64,000 bases of DNA from Sarcophilus harrisii. Taxonomy: Eukaryota > Chordata > Mammalia > Dasyuromorphia > Dasyuridae. Below the pieces are notes generated by a model. That model searched no databases and was not told where the DNA came from. It was given only the letters and a program-made list of their open reading frames with translations. Below, piece by piece: positions 54,666 to 64,000 of the stretch. Within the stretch, counting starts at the first letter, position 1. The number at the start of each line of letters is the position of its first letter. A program made the translations under genes and the position numbers. Where the stretch lies: NCBI RefSeq assembly GCF_902635505.1, contig NC_045430.1, positions 1,738,677-1,802,676 of the forward strand, written 5' to 3'.

Positions 54666-55507
54666 CTCTAGGACAATGGCCTAGCCGCGATCCAAAGCCA
54701 CTTCCGGACTTCAGATTTGATGGGGCAAGAGGCGGGAGGGTGGCGGGAGGCTGGCAAGGGCCCGGGCGCGGCTAAGGCTGGCCCGGACCTCGCTGCCATT
54801 TAGCCCCCTCCCACCCCTACCTCTGGGCTGCTTCTGCCCTTCGGGGAGGGGGGGGCGGGGGGAAAGGCAGGAGGGGCCTCAGCTCCGTGCTTCTAGCCGG
54901 GCAGACTAAGGTCCTGTTAGGGGCTCGGTCAGCTCAGAATTCCACTGAGCCTGTGGTCCACTCAGATCACCAGGACTTTTTTTTTTTTTAAAATTAAAAA
55001 AATGCCTATCAGTTCATGCTTTTCACAGCTCCGGTCACTCTTGTGGCTGCCGGTGAGTGGGTGGGGCTGTGCTGGGGGCCTGGATGAGCACCCCCTGTTC
55101 TAGCTTCCGGCCCCCCCCCCATTTTTTGCCATTTCTAAATCCGGCCCTGGATGCAACCTCAGGGACCACCGAGGACCTCCTGCCCAGGAATTCAGTGCCT
55201 CGGTCGCCCAACGACCCGAGATTGTCCCCCGTCGCACCGCCCAGGTGAGGCGGCTCCCGCCCACCCCGCCTTGGTCCCCAAGCCCTCAGAGAAGAGGAAA
55301 CAAAAGGACTGTATCTCTTTAAAGAGAGAGCATGAGCTCATCTTTCTCTTCCCCCAGCTGATGTCATCAGGGAGCCACACATATGGAAGCCGCATCCCGG
55401 TGCCGGGCGGGGAGGCACAGGGCTGTCCTGCCGGGGCCGGGACGGCGGTGGGGAGGGGGGACATCAAAATATGGCAGCATCTGGCTCCGAGGCTGAACTC
55501 ATTCCCA

Positions 55508-55975
55508 GCTCGGCTCTCTCCCCTCCCCGTCCCTCCTCCTCCTCCTCTTCTCCTCCCCCTCCTCCTCCTCCTCCTCCTCTCCTCCTTCTCCTTCTCTTCC
55601 TTCTCCCTCGTTCTTTGTCCCCTTCCCTCTTCGTCTGTCTTCCTCCTTGTTTCCCCCCTTCCATCTGCTCTTCCTCCTCCTCCTCTCCCTCTGTTCCTCT
55701 TCCCCTTCCTCCTCCTCCTCTTCTTCTTCCTTTTTTCTCCTCCTTTGTCCTCCTCCCCTTTTCTTCCTGTCCTACTTTTTCCCCCTTCCTTCTCCTTCCT
55801 CCCCCTCCTCTTCTCCCTCCTCCTTCTTTCTCTCCCTCTGCCTCCCCCTCTTTCTCTTTCTTCTCCCTCCTTCTTTGCCGCCCTCCCTTTTTCTTCCTCT
55901 GTCCTTTTCCTTCTTTCCCACTTTCTTCTCCCCTCTCCTGCTTCCCTCTCCTCTTCTCCTTTCCTTCTCTGTAAA
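55508..55975. repeat. Long CT-rich polypyrimidine tract
   Basis: About 465 bp almost purely C and T on the plus strand (TCC, CTT, CTC mixtures), purine on the minus strand. The long open frames across it on both strands are pure composition. Confidence 0.95.
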
Positions 55976-56319
55976 GTCAAACTTAGGACTGGAACCCAAG
56001 GCCCTTTCCCTTATTTTCTCCTCTAGTTAGAGCCCCTTTAGGTCAGGCTCTTCAGCCGCCCCTGCCCCTCTCACCTTCCCTGGTCCCCCCTCCCCGCTGC
56101 CCCCGCCCCCTCCCCTGCTCATTTCCCGGTCCGCGGCCACCTCGTCTCCATCTCCCTCCGCTCTAATCCTCCTTCCCAGCTGCCAAAAGACTCTTTCTAA
56201 ATCCCAGCTGGGACGGCCCCCCTCAGGGACTTCCCGAGGCTCCTCATAGTCTTGGAGATAAAAGGCGAGCCTCGGAAGCCCTCGGCCAGCTCCCGCCTAT
56301 TCCCCGGACTCTTTTCCTT

Positions 56320-56960
56320 CACATTTCCCCGCTCTGGTGTCCCCGCCGATGGGCGCGGCTGCTTCTCCCACCGCTGGTTCCCACCTCCGCGCGTTTGCCG
56401 AGGCCACCCGCCCCCGCGCACCACCCCTTCCTCCTTCCCTCTTTGGGACCATTAGCTCCCTCCCGCTGTCAGTTCGTCTCACCTGAAAAGGCCGCCAGCC
56501 CGGACTGAAGCGCAAGGACGGCGCGGGGCGCCTGGTGTCTGCGGCCTCCAAAGTGCCCTCGGAGGCCGAGCCTCGGCAAACCGGGGAGCGAGTCCCCGCG
56601 GCTCGTGCTACTTCGGGACCATTAGCCCGAGAAAACGCGGGCGCTCCCGGTGGGGGGCCAGCCATTCCAGCAAAAGGCGCGGGTCTGAACGCGCGGCCCA
56701 GGCCCCTTCCGTCGGCGGGCTGCTTCCCCGGGGGGCGCGTCGGGGCTCGCTCCGGAGGTGAGGGAAAGCGCCGAGAAACGGGCTGCCCAGCAAGCTGAAG
56801 GGCCTTTGTGCTGACCTCAGTCTCTATGGCCACCAAACCTGGACGGGCGGACGCGGGAAGGGGAATCGCCTCCCTCGCGCCTGTCCTGGGAAGGTCCCGG
56901 GAGCCCCCCGGGCAGGACGGGTACCAGACCCCGAGGGCCTGTCTGGAACTCACCTGCCAA
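56320..56960. promoter_or_regulatory. Unassigned CpG-dense patch
   Basis: A CpG-rich block about 640 bp long, about 9 kb upstream of UPK3A and 4 kb upstream of the KIAA0930 first exon. No coding exon of a known family was recognised in it. It could be a promoter (for example an alternative KIAA0930 first exon or a non-coding transcript), but this is inference. Confidence 0.45.
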
Positions 56961-57009
56961 GGGTTGCGGCTCTAGCACAGAAAGCACAACTCCGCTGGGC
57001 TGGCCACAG

Positions 57010-57400
57010 CGTTCAGATGCCAAATGTGCACTTGCTGAGGGCAAACGCTCACAAGGTGGTCAGAAAAGGTGATACAAGGACACTCTCAAGGTCTCTTAAG
57101 AACTTTAGAATCCATTGCATGACTGGGGAGACACTGGCACAAGACCGCCCAGTGTGGTGGGCCCTCCTCATGTGCTCCGTGAGCAAAGCAGAATGGAAGT
57201 AGCCCGAAGGAAACTCCAGATGCACAAATTAGGGAATCATCCCGAAAATTCACAGGGACTATTTGTGTCCCACCCGTGTCAGCGCATTCTGAGCACATAT
57301 GGGTCTGCTCAGCCGCAGTGGGATGCCTGTGCTTCCCCCAGCAGAGGGATGACATTTTGGTCCTCACTGAGAGCAAAGGGCCCTAACCAACCGAAGGTCT
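57010..57400 (+). mobile_element. RTE-type LINE 3' coding fragment
   Basis: Conceptual pieces RTLSRSLKNFRIHC and ETLAQDRPVWW, then HPCQRILSTYGSAQPQ, mirror the C-terminal end of RTE-type reverse-transcriptase proteins, which end in a zinc-finger-like CPTC/RIGLISHSRTH module. Several interruptions; not a gene. Confidence 0.6.
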
Positions 57401-57454
57401 TTTCCCTAGCGGGTGGGTCTGGGAACCTGCAGCCGGGATGCTCCTTGGTCAAGT

Positions 57455-57600
57455 GTGCGATTCAATTCCACCAAGATTTATTAAGTGTCCACAAAGCACC
57501 AGACCCAGAGGCAACGGTGAAACAACCACTGACCTCCAGGAGCTCATTTTATCCAGAGAGAGGGAACTATGGGTACAAAGAATATCTCACTAGGAAATGT
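57455..57600 (+). mobile_element. L2-tailed SINE fragment
   Basis: TTCAATTCCACCAAGATTTA, AGTGTCCACAAAGCACCAGA and CTGACCTCCAGGAGCTCATT fit the L2-related SINE core. Diverged. Confidence 0.6.
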
Positions 57601-57740
57601 GTTCAAAGTCTTTTCAGGGCACCAGAGAGAGCACAGGTTTGCCCCCCAGGGCAGTTTGTGATTAGAGAACTGAGGTTTTATATGGAGGGACCAGGGATGT
57701 CGTTCAAGGACCAAATGATATGAGTGAAGTAGACCCCGGA

Positions 57741-58365
57741 TGACGCAGGCCCCAAAAGTTGGGGTTCGGTCATACAAAAAATTCCCAATGGTTGTTCTTT
57801 TTGACGAAAGGCAGATTATTTAGGGGAATAGATTACTGACAAAATGAAGGGGTACATAGACACCAGAAATGGTCAATACGCAATAGACAACATATGAAAG
57901 ACAAGTTCCTCAGCAGAATTCATGATTACACAGTAGAAAGGGGAGCACCTTATGATCTTGGAGCACATTCTCAGCTGCCAGGCTAAATCCTGAAAGGTCC
58001 CCTAAAAGAGTTAGTTAGCTGTAAGAAATGGGGCTGGGAAGCATAGTGGAGTTAGGGGCGATACCACATGCCATGGGGAAGGGGAAGGGGAAAGACCACA
58101 AGGCAGAGAGCCACGGCAGAAGGACCCAAAGGAAGGTAGTAGCTGGTCCTTAAGTAGATTTTAATCAGGAAAATTTAGCCCGACACTCGACTGGGATTTC
58201 TGACTGGGCAAAGCTAGGCAAGACTGCTGGAGATCTTCCCAGAGGGTGGGTCTCAGAGGCAGGACTTGGATTTCTTACTGGAGGCCCTCCCCAAAGGGCA
58301 GGACATCTCTATCGGCACCTTTCCCCCCGCTTGCCTCAGGGATCAATTCTAGTTTGTCTCCAACA
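57741..58365 (-). mobile_element. Solo LTR-like element, family B (reverse)
   Basis: Shares with 52728-53404 the order AATTCCCAATGG, a TTTAGGGGAATAGA segment, GACAAAAT and AGAAATGG. It reads as a fossil solo LTR in reverse orientation, with no internal region. Boundaries are approximate and the copies are clearly diverged. Confidence 0.55.
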
Positions 58366-59380
58366 AACTATTCCGAATCTCATCATCAGGAAGGGTTAGG
58401 GTTCCAGAGAGGAACCCAGAAAGATGGGGCTGACTTCCCTTAGGCCTTAGTACTCCCCCCCACACATTCCTCCCTTCCCCTCCACATCCTTTCCTCTCCC
58501 TTCCCTTCTCTTCCATTTTCCCTCTCCCCCCATTTCTCCTCCCTCCAGTTTCCTGAGATGTCCTGTCTTTCTCCCTTAGGATTTAAGCCTCTGGAGCCCA
58601 GGGACTGTCCTGTTTGCTTGTAGTTGAGTTGCCAGTCTAATGCCAAGAACCCAGCAATCCTTAGGGAAGGGAAAGCCGTGGCCAGACCAGGAAAGGAAGC
58701 TTTGACCCGAGCCTATGATTCAGAATCACAGGGGTTCTGAGGAGAGCCAGAGGGTGGAGGATCACCAGGCCTTCTCCTGTCTCGAGGGCAGCATTGGGTT
58801 GCTTATTAATGAGAAGAGAGGCAGAGGGAAGAGGGAGAAGGGGGAGGTCCTTTGACTGCCTCACAACCCTATGGTTAAATGCGTTCCAGGGCTCACTCTA
58901 GTGCTCCCCCCAAGTGTGTATATGTGGGGGGGGGGCTCTGGAGACCCCTGCACTGGCTGGAGAAGGTGGCCGGGGGCCAGGCTGGTAGAAGTGGCCTGCA
59001 AAGTGCTAGACAGGGGAGCTGCGAGTGGGTGGACGGAGGGTTATGAGCCTCTTTTACAGAGGAGGAAACAACAGGTTGAGCAGCTTTGCCCGAGCTCGGC
59101 TCTCCTCCTCCCTCCTGCTGCTGCCGGGTCTGCCCTGTTTCAGCCAGTGGTTCCCAAGTTTCAGAGCAGAGGCCTTGTTAGCTGCAGACATTCAGGAGTC
59201 CTCCCCGACCTATATAAAGAGTCTGCTGAGGAAGAAACCCTGAGGTGACCCAAACCCCTGTGGACTCTGCGGCGCTTCGGGGGATCCGTGCTTTGTTAGC
59301 CGCAGCATGGAAACCTCGGAGACCCCAGCCGCCCACTCCTCCCGTTCCACCCCGCCCCCCCATCTCCAGATGTCCCGACC
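58366..59380. other. Spacer upstream of the KIAA0930 CpG island
   Basis: No gene seen. Mixed composition with short CT-rich runs (58450-58560) and a G homopolymer near 58927. Confidence 0.5.
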
Positions 59381-59903
59381 TATGTCTTGCCGTTGCCCCC
59401 GGAGACTTGGAGGAGAGTGGGCTTGGCGAGCGCACAGGCCGCCCTCACCGAAATCCCATCCATTTCCACCAGGACTTCGTCTTCCCGCGGTGGCCGGTGC
59501 TCTCGGAGAGGGAAGGGCGAGCTACATTGTTGGCCCACTCCCATCCATCCCCCGCGCCCCCCAGCCCCGGCCGTGGGGGAGGGCCGCCGCGGGCAGTCGT
59601 TATCGGGCCGTCGGGGACCGAGCCCGCCCCGCCCAGACAACAAGCCGGCCGTGGGGCGGCCCTCCCTGAGGCGGAGAGCGCGAGTTCCGGGCCCCTCTTC
59701 ATGCCCCGCTCAGGCGGTCAAAACGTCAATTATTTGGGGGAGGGGGGGCAGGGCGGTATGAGGCAGACAAGCAGAGGCTTTTCAGAGTTCCGGGGCCCTC
59801 TCCCAGAGGGAGCTCCGTCTCCCAGTGGCCCCCCTGGGATTTTTGTGGAGGGCTCCCCGGGCGGCCCCGCGCTTCCCAGCTGGGGAAACCCGGGCCCCCG
59901 CGG

Positions 59904-60430
59904 GCCCAGGTGCGGGAGGGGGGGCGGGCCTGCTGGGGCGGCCCCGGGGGGAGGGCGGGGGGGGGGCGGGCCTGCTGGGCGGCCCAGGGCGGGGAGGGGG
60001 GCGGGGGCGGGGCCCTGGGGCGGCCTCCAGGGCGGGAGGGCGGGGGCGTGGGGGGCGGGCCCGGGGGGCCCCGGTGGGGGGCGGGGGGCCGCTGGGCGGC
60101 CCCAGTGAGGGGGGCGGGGCGGGCCTGCTGGGGCGGCCTCCAGGTGCGGGGAGGGCGGGGGGTTTGGGGGGCGGGCCTGCTGGGGGCCCAGGTGCGGGAG
60201 GGGGGCGGGGCGGGCCCTGGGGCGGCCCAGGTGCGGGGAGGGCGGGCCTGCTGGGCGGGCCCAGGTGCGGGGAGGCGGGGGGCGCCCGGGGCGGGCCTGG
60301 GGGGCCCCGGTGGGGGGGGGGCGGGCCCCTGGGGCGGCCCAGGTGGGGAGGGCGGGGCGCGGGGGCGGGGCGGGCCTGCGGGGGGCCCCCAGGTGCGGGG
60401 GAGGGGGGGGGGCCCGGGGCGGCGGGCGGG
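59904..60430. repeat. Irregular GC-rich minisatellite
   Basis: About 525 bp of repeated blocks. CCAGGTGCGGG-like units recur about seven times (near 59904, 60139, 60186, 60226, 60260, 60338, 60387), alternating with GCGGGCCTGCTGGG-like blocks and GGGCGG boxes. Spacing is uneven, so copies have rearranged. Confidence 0.85.
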
Positions 60431-60744
60431 CGGGGCAGCAGCCCGGCGGAGCGGGAGGTGTGTGGGGGGCCACCGTCCTGTCCCGCCCCTCCCCGCGGGA
60501 CGAGGCGGGGAAGCGGGGGAAGGAGGGCAGGGCGGGCGGAGCCCGGGAGGGGCGGGCCGGGGCCTCCCCTCCCCTCCTCCTCCCTCCCTCCCCACCCCCC
60601 CCGTGGGGCGCGGGTCCAGCTGGCCGCTGCCGGGCCGGGGGGCCGACGCCGGACCCGCGATCGCCGCAGGAGGGCCCTGGGTTCCCCCCTCCCCCCTTCG
60701 GGCCCCTCCCGGGCCCCTCCCGCGGCCCCCGCACCGGATGGCCC

Positions 60745-60928
60745 ATGGCCCGGCGGGACGCCTCCCGGCCCGCGGAGCCCCGCCGCGAGGAGGAGGAGGC
60801 CGGCGGCGGCGGGGCCCGGGGCCGGCGGGCTCGGGAGGGCGACGGCGACCGCTCCCTGCAGCAGATGCTGCGGGCCATCGCGGAGGAGCGGCGGCGCCTG
60901 GGCCTCCGCCAGGAGATCAGCGGCCTGG
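60745..60928 (+). CDS. KIAA0930: KIAA0930 first coding exon (partial gene)
   Basis: ATG at 60745 opens 61 codons plus one base, ending ...[21 protein letters not shown] and G before [19 protein letters not shown]..GLG is the recognisable start of human KIAA0930 ([22 protein letters not shown]). Forty residues precede that methionine here (MARRDASRPAEPRREEEEAG onwards), basic and acidic low-complexity sequence. The inner ATG at 60865-60867 is the conserved start; the upstream one is in frame and may give a longer isoform. Further exons lie beyond 64000. Function of this protein is poorly characterised. Confidence 0.82.
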
Positions 60929-63900
60929 GTGAGCGCGGGCCGGGGGCCCCGGGGCGGGGGCGGGAGGCCGGGCCGGGGGCTGGGGCTGGGGGGGCGGCGG
61001 GGCCCGGGGGGGGGGGCGGGGGCGGGCCGGGGGCGGGGCGGGGAGGTGAGTGGGGGCCCGGGAGAGCGGTCCCAGGGGCACTGTCGGGGCGGGGGGCGCG
61101 GGGCGGGCGCTTCGGCCCCGATGACAGCTCCCGGGCCCCCTGCGCGCTCGCCGCCTTTGTCTCCCGGGCGGGGGCTGCGGGAGGCGCTTTCGGGCCCGGG
61201 GAGGAGGAGGGGCTGGGCGGGCCAGCCCCGCACCTATTGTTCTAGGCGCCCTTGGGATCGGGTCGGGGAGGGGGCAGGAGAGAGGCTCCCCACCCCCAGC
61301 CCAGACTCTGTGAGTCAGGCAGCCCCTCCCGCCCAGGTGAATGACTTCATCTTATTCCCCGGGAGGGAGAGATCGGGCGTCCCTGCGGGGGAGGTGGGGT
61401 CCCTCTCCCGCCCCGGGCGGTGGGCAGTGGGGAGCCGGCTCCAGGAGACAATAGCCCGGCTCCGCTCCGGCTCCGACAGTGGGGGCCTCCCCGACCGCCT
61501 GGGAGCCTCGGGTCCCCTCTGGCCTTCAGGGTTCTCCTCTGTAAGATGAGGGCGGGGGCGAGCCGGCTGGCCCCCGCCCTGGGCCCCGGGACGTTCGTGG
61601 GGCGCCCTGCACAAATGGGTCTCTTCCCCGAGCGTCAGCCTCCTCCCCGGAGAGGGCCCGTGGCTGTTTGGGTTGGAGAGCGGGCGCTGAGGCCCCTTCC
61701 AACAGGGGGAGACCCAGCCGGGAGCCCGAGGCCCCCCCCCCAGCTTTGTGGCTCCTGGAGGACCCGGCACCTTGCCTGGGTGGGGGCGGGGCGGCTCCCT
61801 TTGGGGGCAGGAGGCGTCACTGGCCCTCACTTGAGCCCTGCCTCACCGGCCCTCCGGCTGTCACCTCTGGGGAACCCCTCCTCTCTGGGACAATGGCCAT
61901 TAGCCAGGCGGGGGGCTGTGGGACAGAAACGGGAGCTCCCAGCTCCGGGGCGGGGGGCGGCGCCTGGGCCACAGCAGATGCACAGCTGGCCCCGGCCCCT
62001 GCTGCTCGGGCAGGCCCCGGTGCCCTGTGACCCACGGCCGGATCCTGGGAGAGCCTGGCCCTGTCCTAGGTGCTAGTGCTGCTCGGGGCGCTGGGAGCTC
62101 TGGGGGCCTGGCCCTTCTCTGCCTCTCAGCACTCTTGCTGAACGCCGGCCAGAGGGCCCTTGGGAGGGGGGGCCGGCTGGAAAGCTGCCCCGGTGGTTGG
62201 GGGCAAGGGGGAATCGCATCCGGCCGCCCGAGGGCTTCAGCCCATGGGCAAAGGCGGGGCAGCGGGGAATGTGGTCAGATGGGAGGCTGCCCAGGCCCGC
62301 CAGGGAAGGAGGCTTCAAAGTTAGCTTGGACTGAGCCGGCTCCAGCCTCGAGCGCTAGAATCAGGAGTGGGGGCAGGCAGGAGTGAGCCAGGGAGGGGCC
62401 CTGAGCAGATGAGGTGACCAGGGTTAGGCTCCGTCCTTCCTGACTGAGTCACCTCTGCCTGGCACTTCTCTCAGGGGTCCCCCCAGCTCCAACCTGGCTC
62501 TCCTCTCTCGGGGGTCCCTCGCCAGCCACGGCTTCTCTTGCCCACAGGCCAGATACTCTTAGGACTCTTGCCTAGGGTCCTTTCCTCCCCAGCCCTGCAT
62601 TCCTTGGTGGCCGCCTTGCAGGGAGCAGGACAGAAGGAGGCTCTGGAGGTGGGCAAAGCCCCTCCCTGCTACACTGATGCAGGCTGCCCCGGTCTGCCCC
62701 TCAGGTCCTGGGACCCAGGAGAGGTTCTTTCCATCTGTGTAGGGCCTCCCCTAGCCCTCCTCCTCCTCCTCCTCTTCTCCTCTGTGCTGTTGAGAGCTGT
62801 CCCCTAGCATCCCTTGGGCTTTGGGGCACTTGAGGGGCCGTGGGCCCCTGGACACGGAGGCTGGGGTCCTGGACTTCTCAGAATCCCTTCTCTAGTAGCA
62901 GGCGCCTGAGGCCGGACCGGCTGTCCCAGCACTGATGGTCGACCAGGCTCCTCTTTCTGAGGCTCCAAAGCCTTTCAGACTGGGCTCATGGGGTGGGGGA
63001 AGCTCTGGTATTTGCCTTCTTCCTGGAAAGCTCTTCCCTCTCCCTTCCTTCCTTTCCATGGGCGTGGTGGGGGGGCTGTCAACTCTGCTCTGCTGAGACG
63101 TTAAATCCAGGAGAGCTCCAGTGATTCCATGGCAGCCTGAGCTGGGACAAAAAGTTTGGGCCCCTCTGCTTCCATCTGTGAAATGGGAAGAAGTCTTGTC
63201 ACCTTCCCAAATTTGCTGTCTGAGCTGCAGCTGTATTGTCCGAGGGAACTTCCTCTTTCGGAGTTCCCTAAACTGCTAAAAACAATCCTTCCCCTCACAC
63301 ATCCTGATCCTGCTTCATGGAACAGAGGAGAGATCCAGACTCTAGAAGGCCCTGCTAGTGGTCCCCGAGCTCTGGGCTGTCTGTGAGGGCTGCCGCCGCA
63401 CCTGTGCACCTGTGGGGGTGGGAAACACCATCATGTCTGTGGCCCAAGGACCAGCTGGCCCCAGGAATGAGGAGCCCTGTGTTTAAATCCCCCCATTACC
63501 TGCTTTGTGTGACTTTGGACAAGTGATTTCATTGTGTGCCTCAGTTTCTCCTCCATAAGATGAGTTAGACAGGGGACAGGTGATTTCACCTGTGTGCCTG
63601 TGTGCCTCAGTTTTTCCTCTGTAAGATGAGTTGGACAAGGAATAGGTGATTTCATCGTGTGCCTCAGTTTCTCCTCTGTAAGATGAGTTGGACAGGAGAC
63701 AGGTGATTTCACCTGTGTGCCTCAGTTTCTCCTCTGTAAGACGACTTGGACAGGGAATAGGTAATTTCGTTATGTGCCTCTGTGCCTCAGTTTCTCCTCT
63801 GTAAGATGAGTTGGACAGGAGACAGGTGATTTCATCGTGTGCCTCAGTTTCTCCTCTGTAAGATGAGTTGGACAGGAGACAGGTGATTTCACCTGTGTGC

Positions 63901-64000
63901 CTCAGTTTCTCCTCTGTAAGACGACTTGGACAGGGAATAGATAATTTCATTATGTGCCTCTGTGCCTCAGTTTCTCTTCTTTAAGAGGGGTTGGACAGGG
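60929..64000 (+). other. KIAA0930 intron 1 (continues past window)
   Basis: GC-rich near the promoter, then ordinary intron. No further KIAA0930 exon was found up to 64000. A SINE-derived tandem array occupies the end. Confidence 0.7.
63520..64000. repeat. SINE-derived tandem array with higher-order period 180 bp
   Basis: TCAGTTTCTCCTCTGTAAGA-like cores occur at 63541, 63607, 63664, 63722, 63787, 63844, 63902 and 63967. Steps are 66, 57, 58, 65, 57, 58, 65, so three monomers (57+58+65) form a 180-bp unit, repeated about 2.5 times. The core is the MIR-type 'cctcagtttcctcatctgtaaaatgag'. It runs off the window edge. Confidence 0.93.

Larger units (their letters stand above)
59380..61260 (+). 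promoter_or_regulatory. KIAA0930: CpG island and promoter region of KIAA0930
   Basis: About 1.9 kb of very CpG- and GC-rich sequence surrounding the first exon. Many GGGCGG boxes; no TATA box seen. Half of it, upstream of the exon, is an irregular GC minisatellite. Confidence 0.8.

Noticed and set aside
55151-56026. Leucine/serine-rich and glutamate/arginine-rich frames around 55-56 kb
   Set aside because: They translate a polypyrimidine tract; no domain, no splice support.
59726-61549. Long open frames on both strands through the KIAA0930 CpG island
   Set aside because: Same cause: GC-rich minisatellite read in every frame. Only 60745-60928 has a recognisable protein.
63483-63950. Minus-strand frame repeating EITCLLSNSSYRGETEAH
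   Set aside because: It is a translation of the SINE-derived tandem array.
1-64000. CRISPR arrays, tRNA or rRNA genes, prokaryotic operons, intact viruses
   Set aside because: None seen. Tandem arrays present are minisatellites with no spacers, and no tRNA-type A/B box pair with a cloverleaf was recognised outside SINE sequence.

Overview
The window is vertebrate nuclear DNA and almost certainly marsupial. The protein genes are mammalian and intron-rich. The repeats are of marsupial type: L1 3' ends ending in a long A/T-rich tail, CORE/MIR-type SINEs ending in a 'cacctagctgcc'-like tail, RTE/BovB-related pieces and short hAT-Charlie elements. I cannot name the species from sequence alone. 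Nothing prokaryotic, plasmid-like or phage-like is present.

Four protein genes were recognised by assembling exons from both strands with GT-AG junctions and consistent reading phase. From left to right: the 3' half of SMC1B (+, 15 exons, 2178-23857), the meiotic cohesin ATPase; complete FAM118A (-, 8 coding exons plus a probable non-coding first exon, 40480 down to about 28300), a SIR2-like Rossmann-fold protein; complete UPK3A (-, 6 exons, 47294 down to 42859), uroplakin IIIa, giving 287 residues; and the first exon of KIAA0930 (+, 60745-60928), whose intron 1 fills the right end. This is the order I recall at human 22q13.31, read in the opposite direction. SMC1B and FAM118A converge, FAM118A and UPK3A are co-oriented, and UPK3A and KIAA0930 diverge.

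Layout: 1-23.9 kb is SMC1B, with introns holding L2, L1, CR1/L3-like and SINE remnants. 23.9-28.3 kb is a gene-poor convergent spacer with microsatellites and an inverted repeat. 28.3-41 kb is FAM118A, with LTR, L1, L2 and hAT copies in its introns and a large CpG island at its 5' end. 41-42.75 kb is a short spacer with a reversed LTR fragment and a minisatellite of CTCF-like units. 42.75-47.3 kb is UPK3A. 47.3-59.4 kb is a repeat-rich spacer (solo LTRs, nested L1, RTE fragment, long pyrimidine tract, an unassigned CpG-dense patch). 59.4-61.3 kb is the KIAA0930 CpG island with an irregular GC minisatellite. 61.3-64 kb is intron 1, ending in a SINE-derived higher-order tandem array that runs off the window.

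The genes are neighbours, not a pathway: SMC1B acts in meiotic chromosome cohesion, UPK3A in the urothelial plaque, FAM118A is a SIR2-fold protein, and KIAA0930 is poorly understood. The most notable non-genic structures are tandem arrays carrying factor-site-like motifs: CTCF-like units between FAM118A and UPK3A, NRF1-like units in the FAM118A promoter, CAGGTG/GC-box units upstream of KIAA0930, and an oppositely oriented pair of related 33-bp minisatellites around the first three exons of UPK3A. A 60-bp duplicate of a FAM118A splice acceptor and exon start lies beside a solo LTR.
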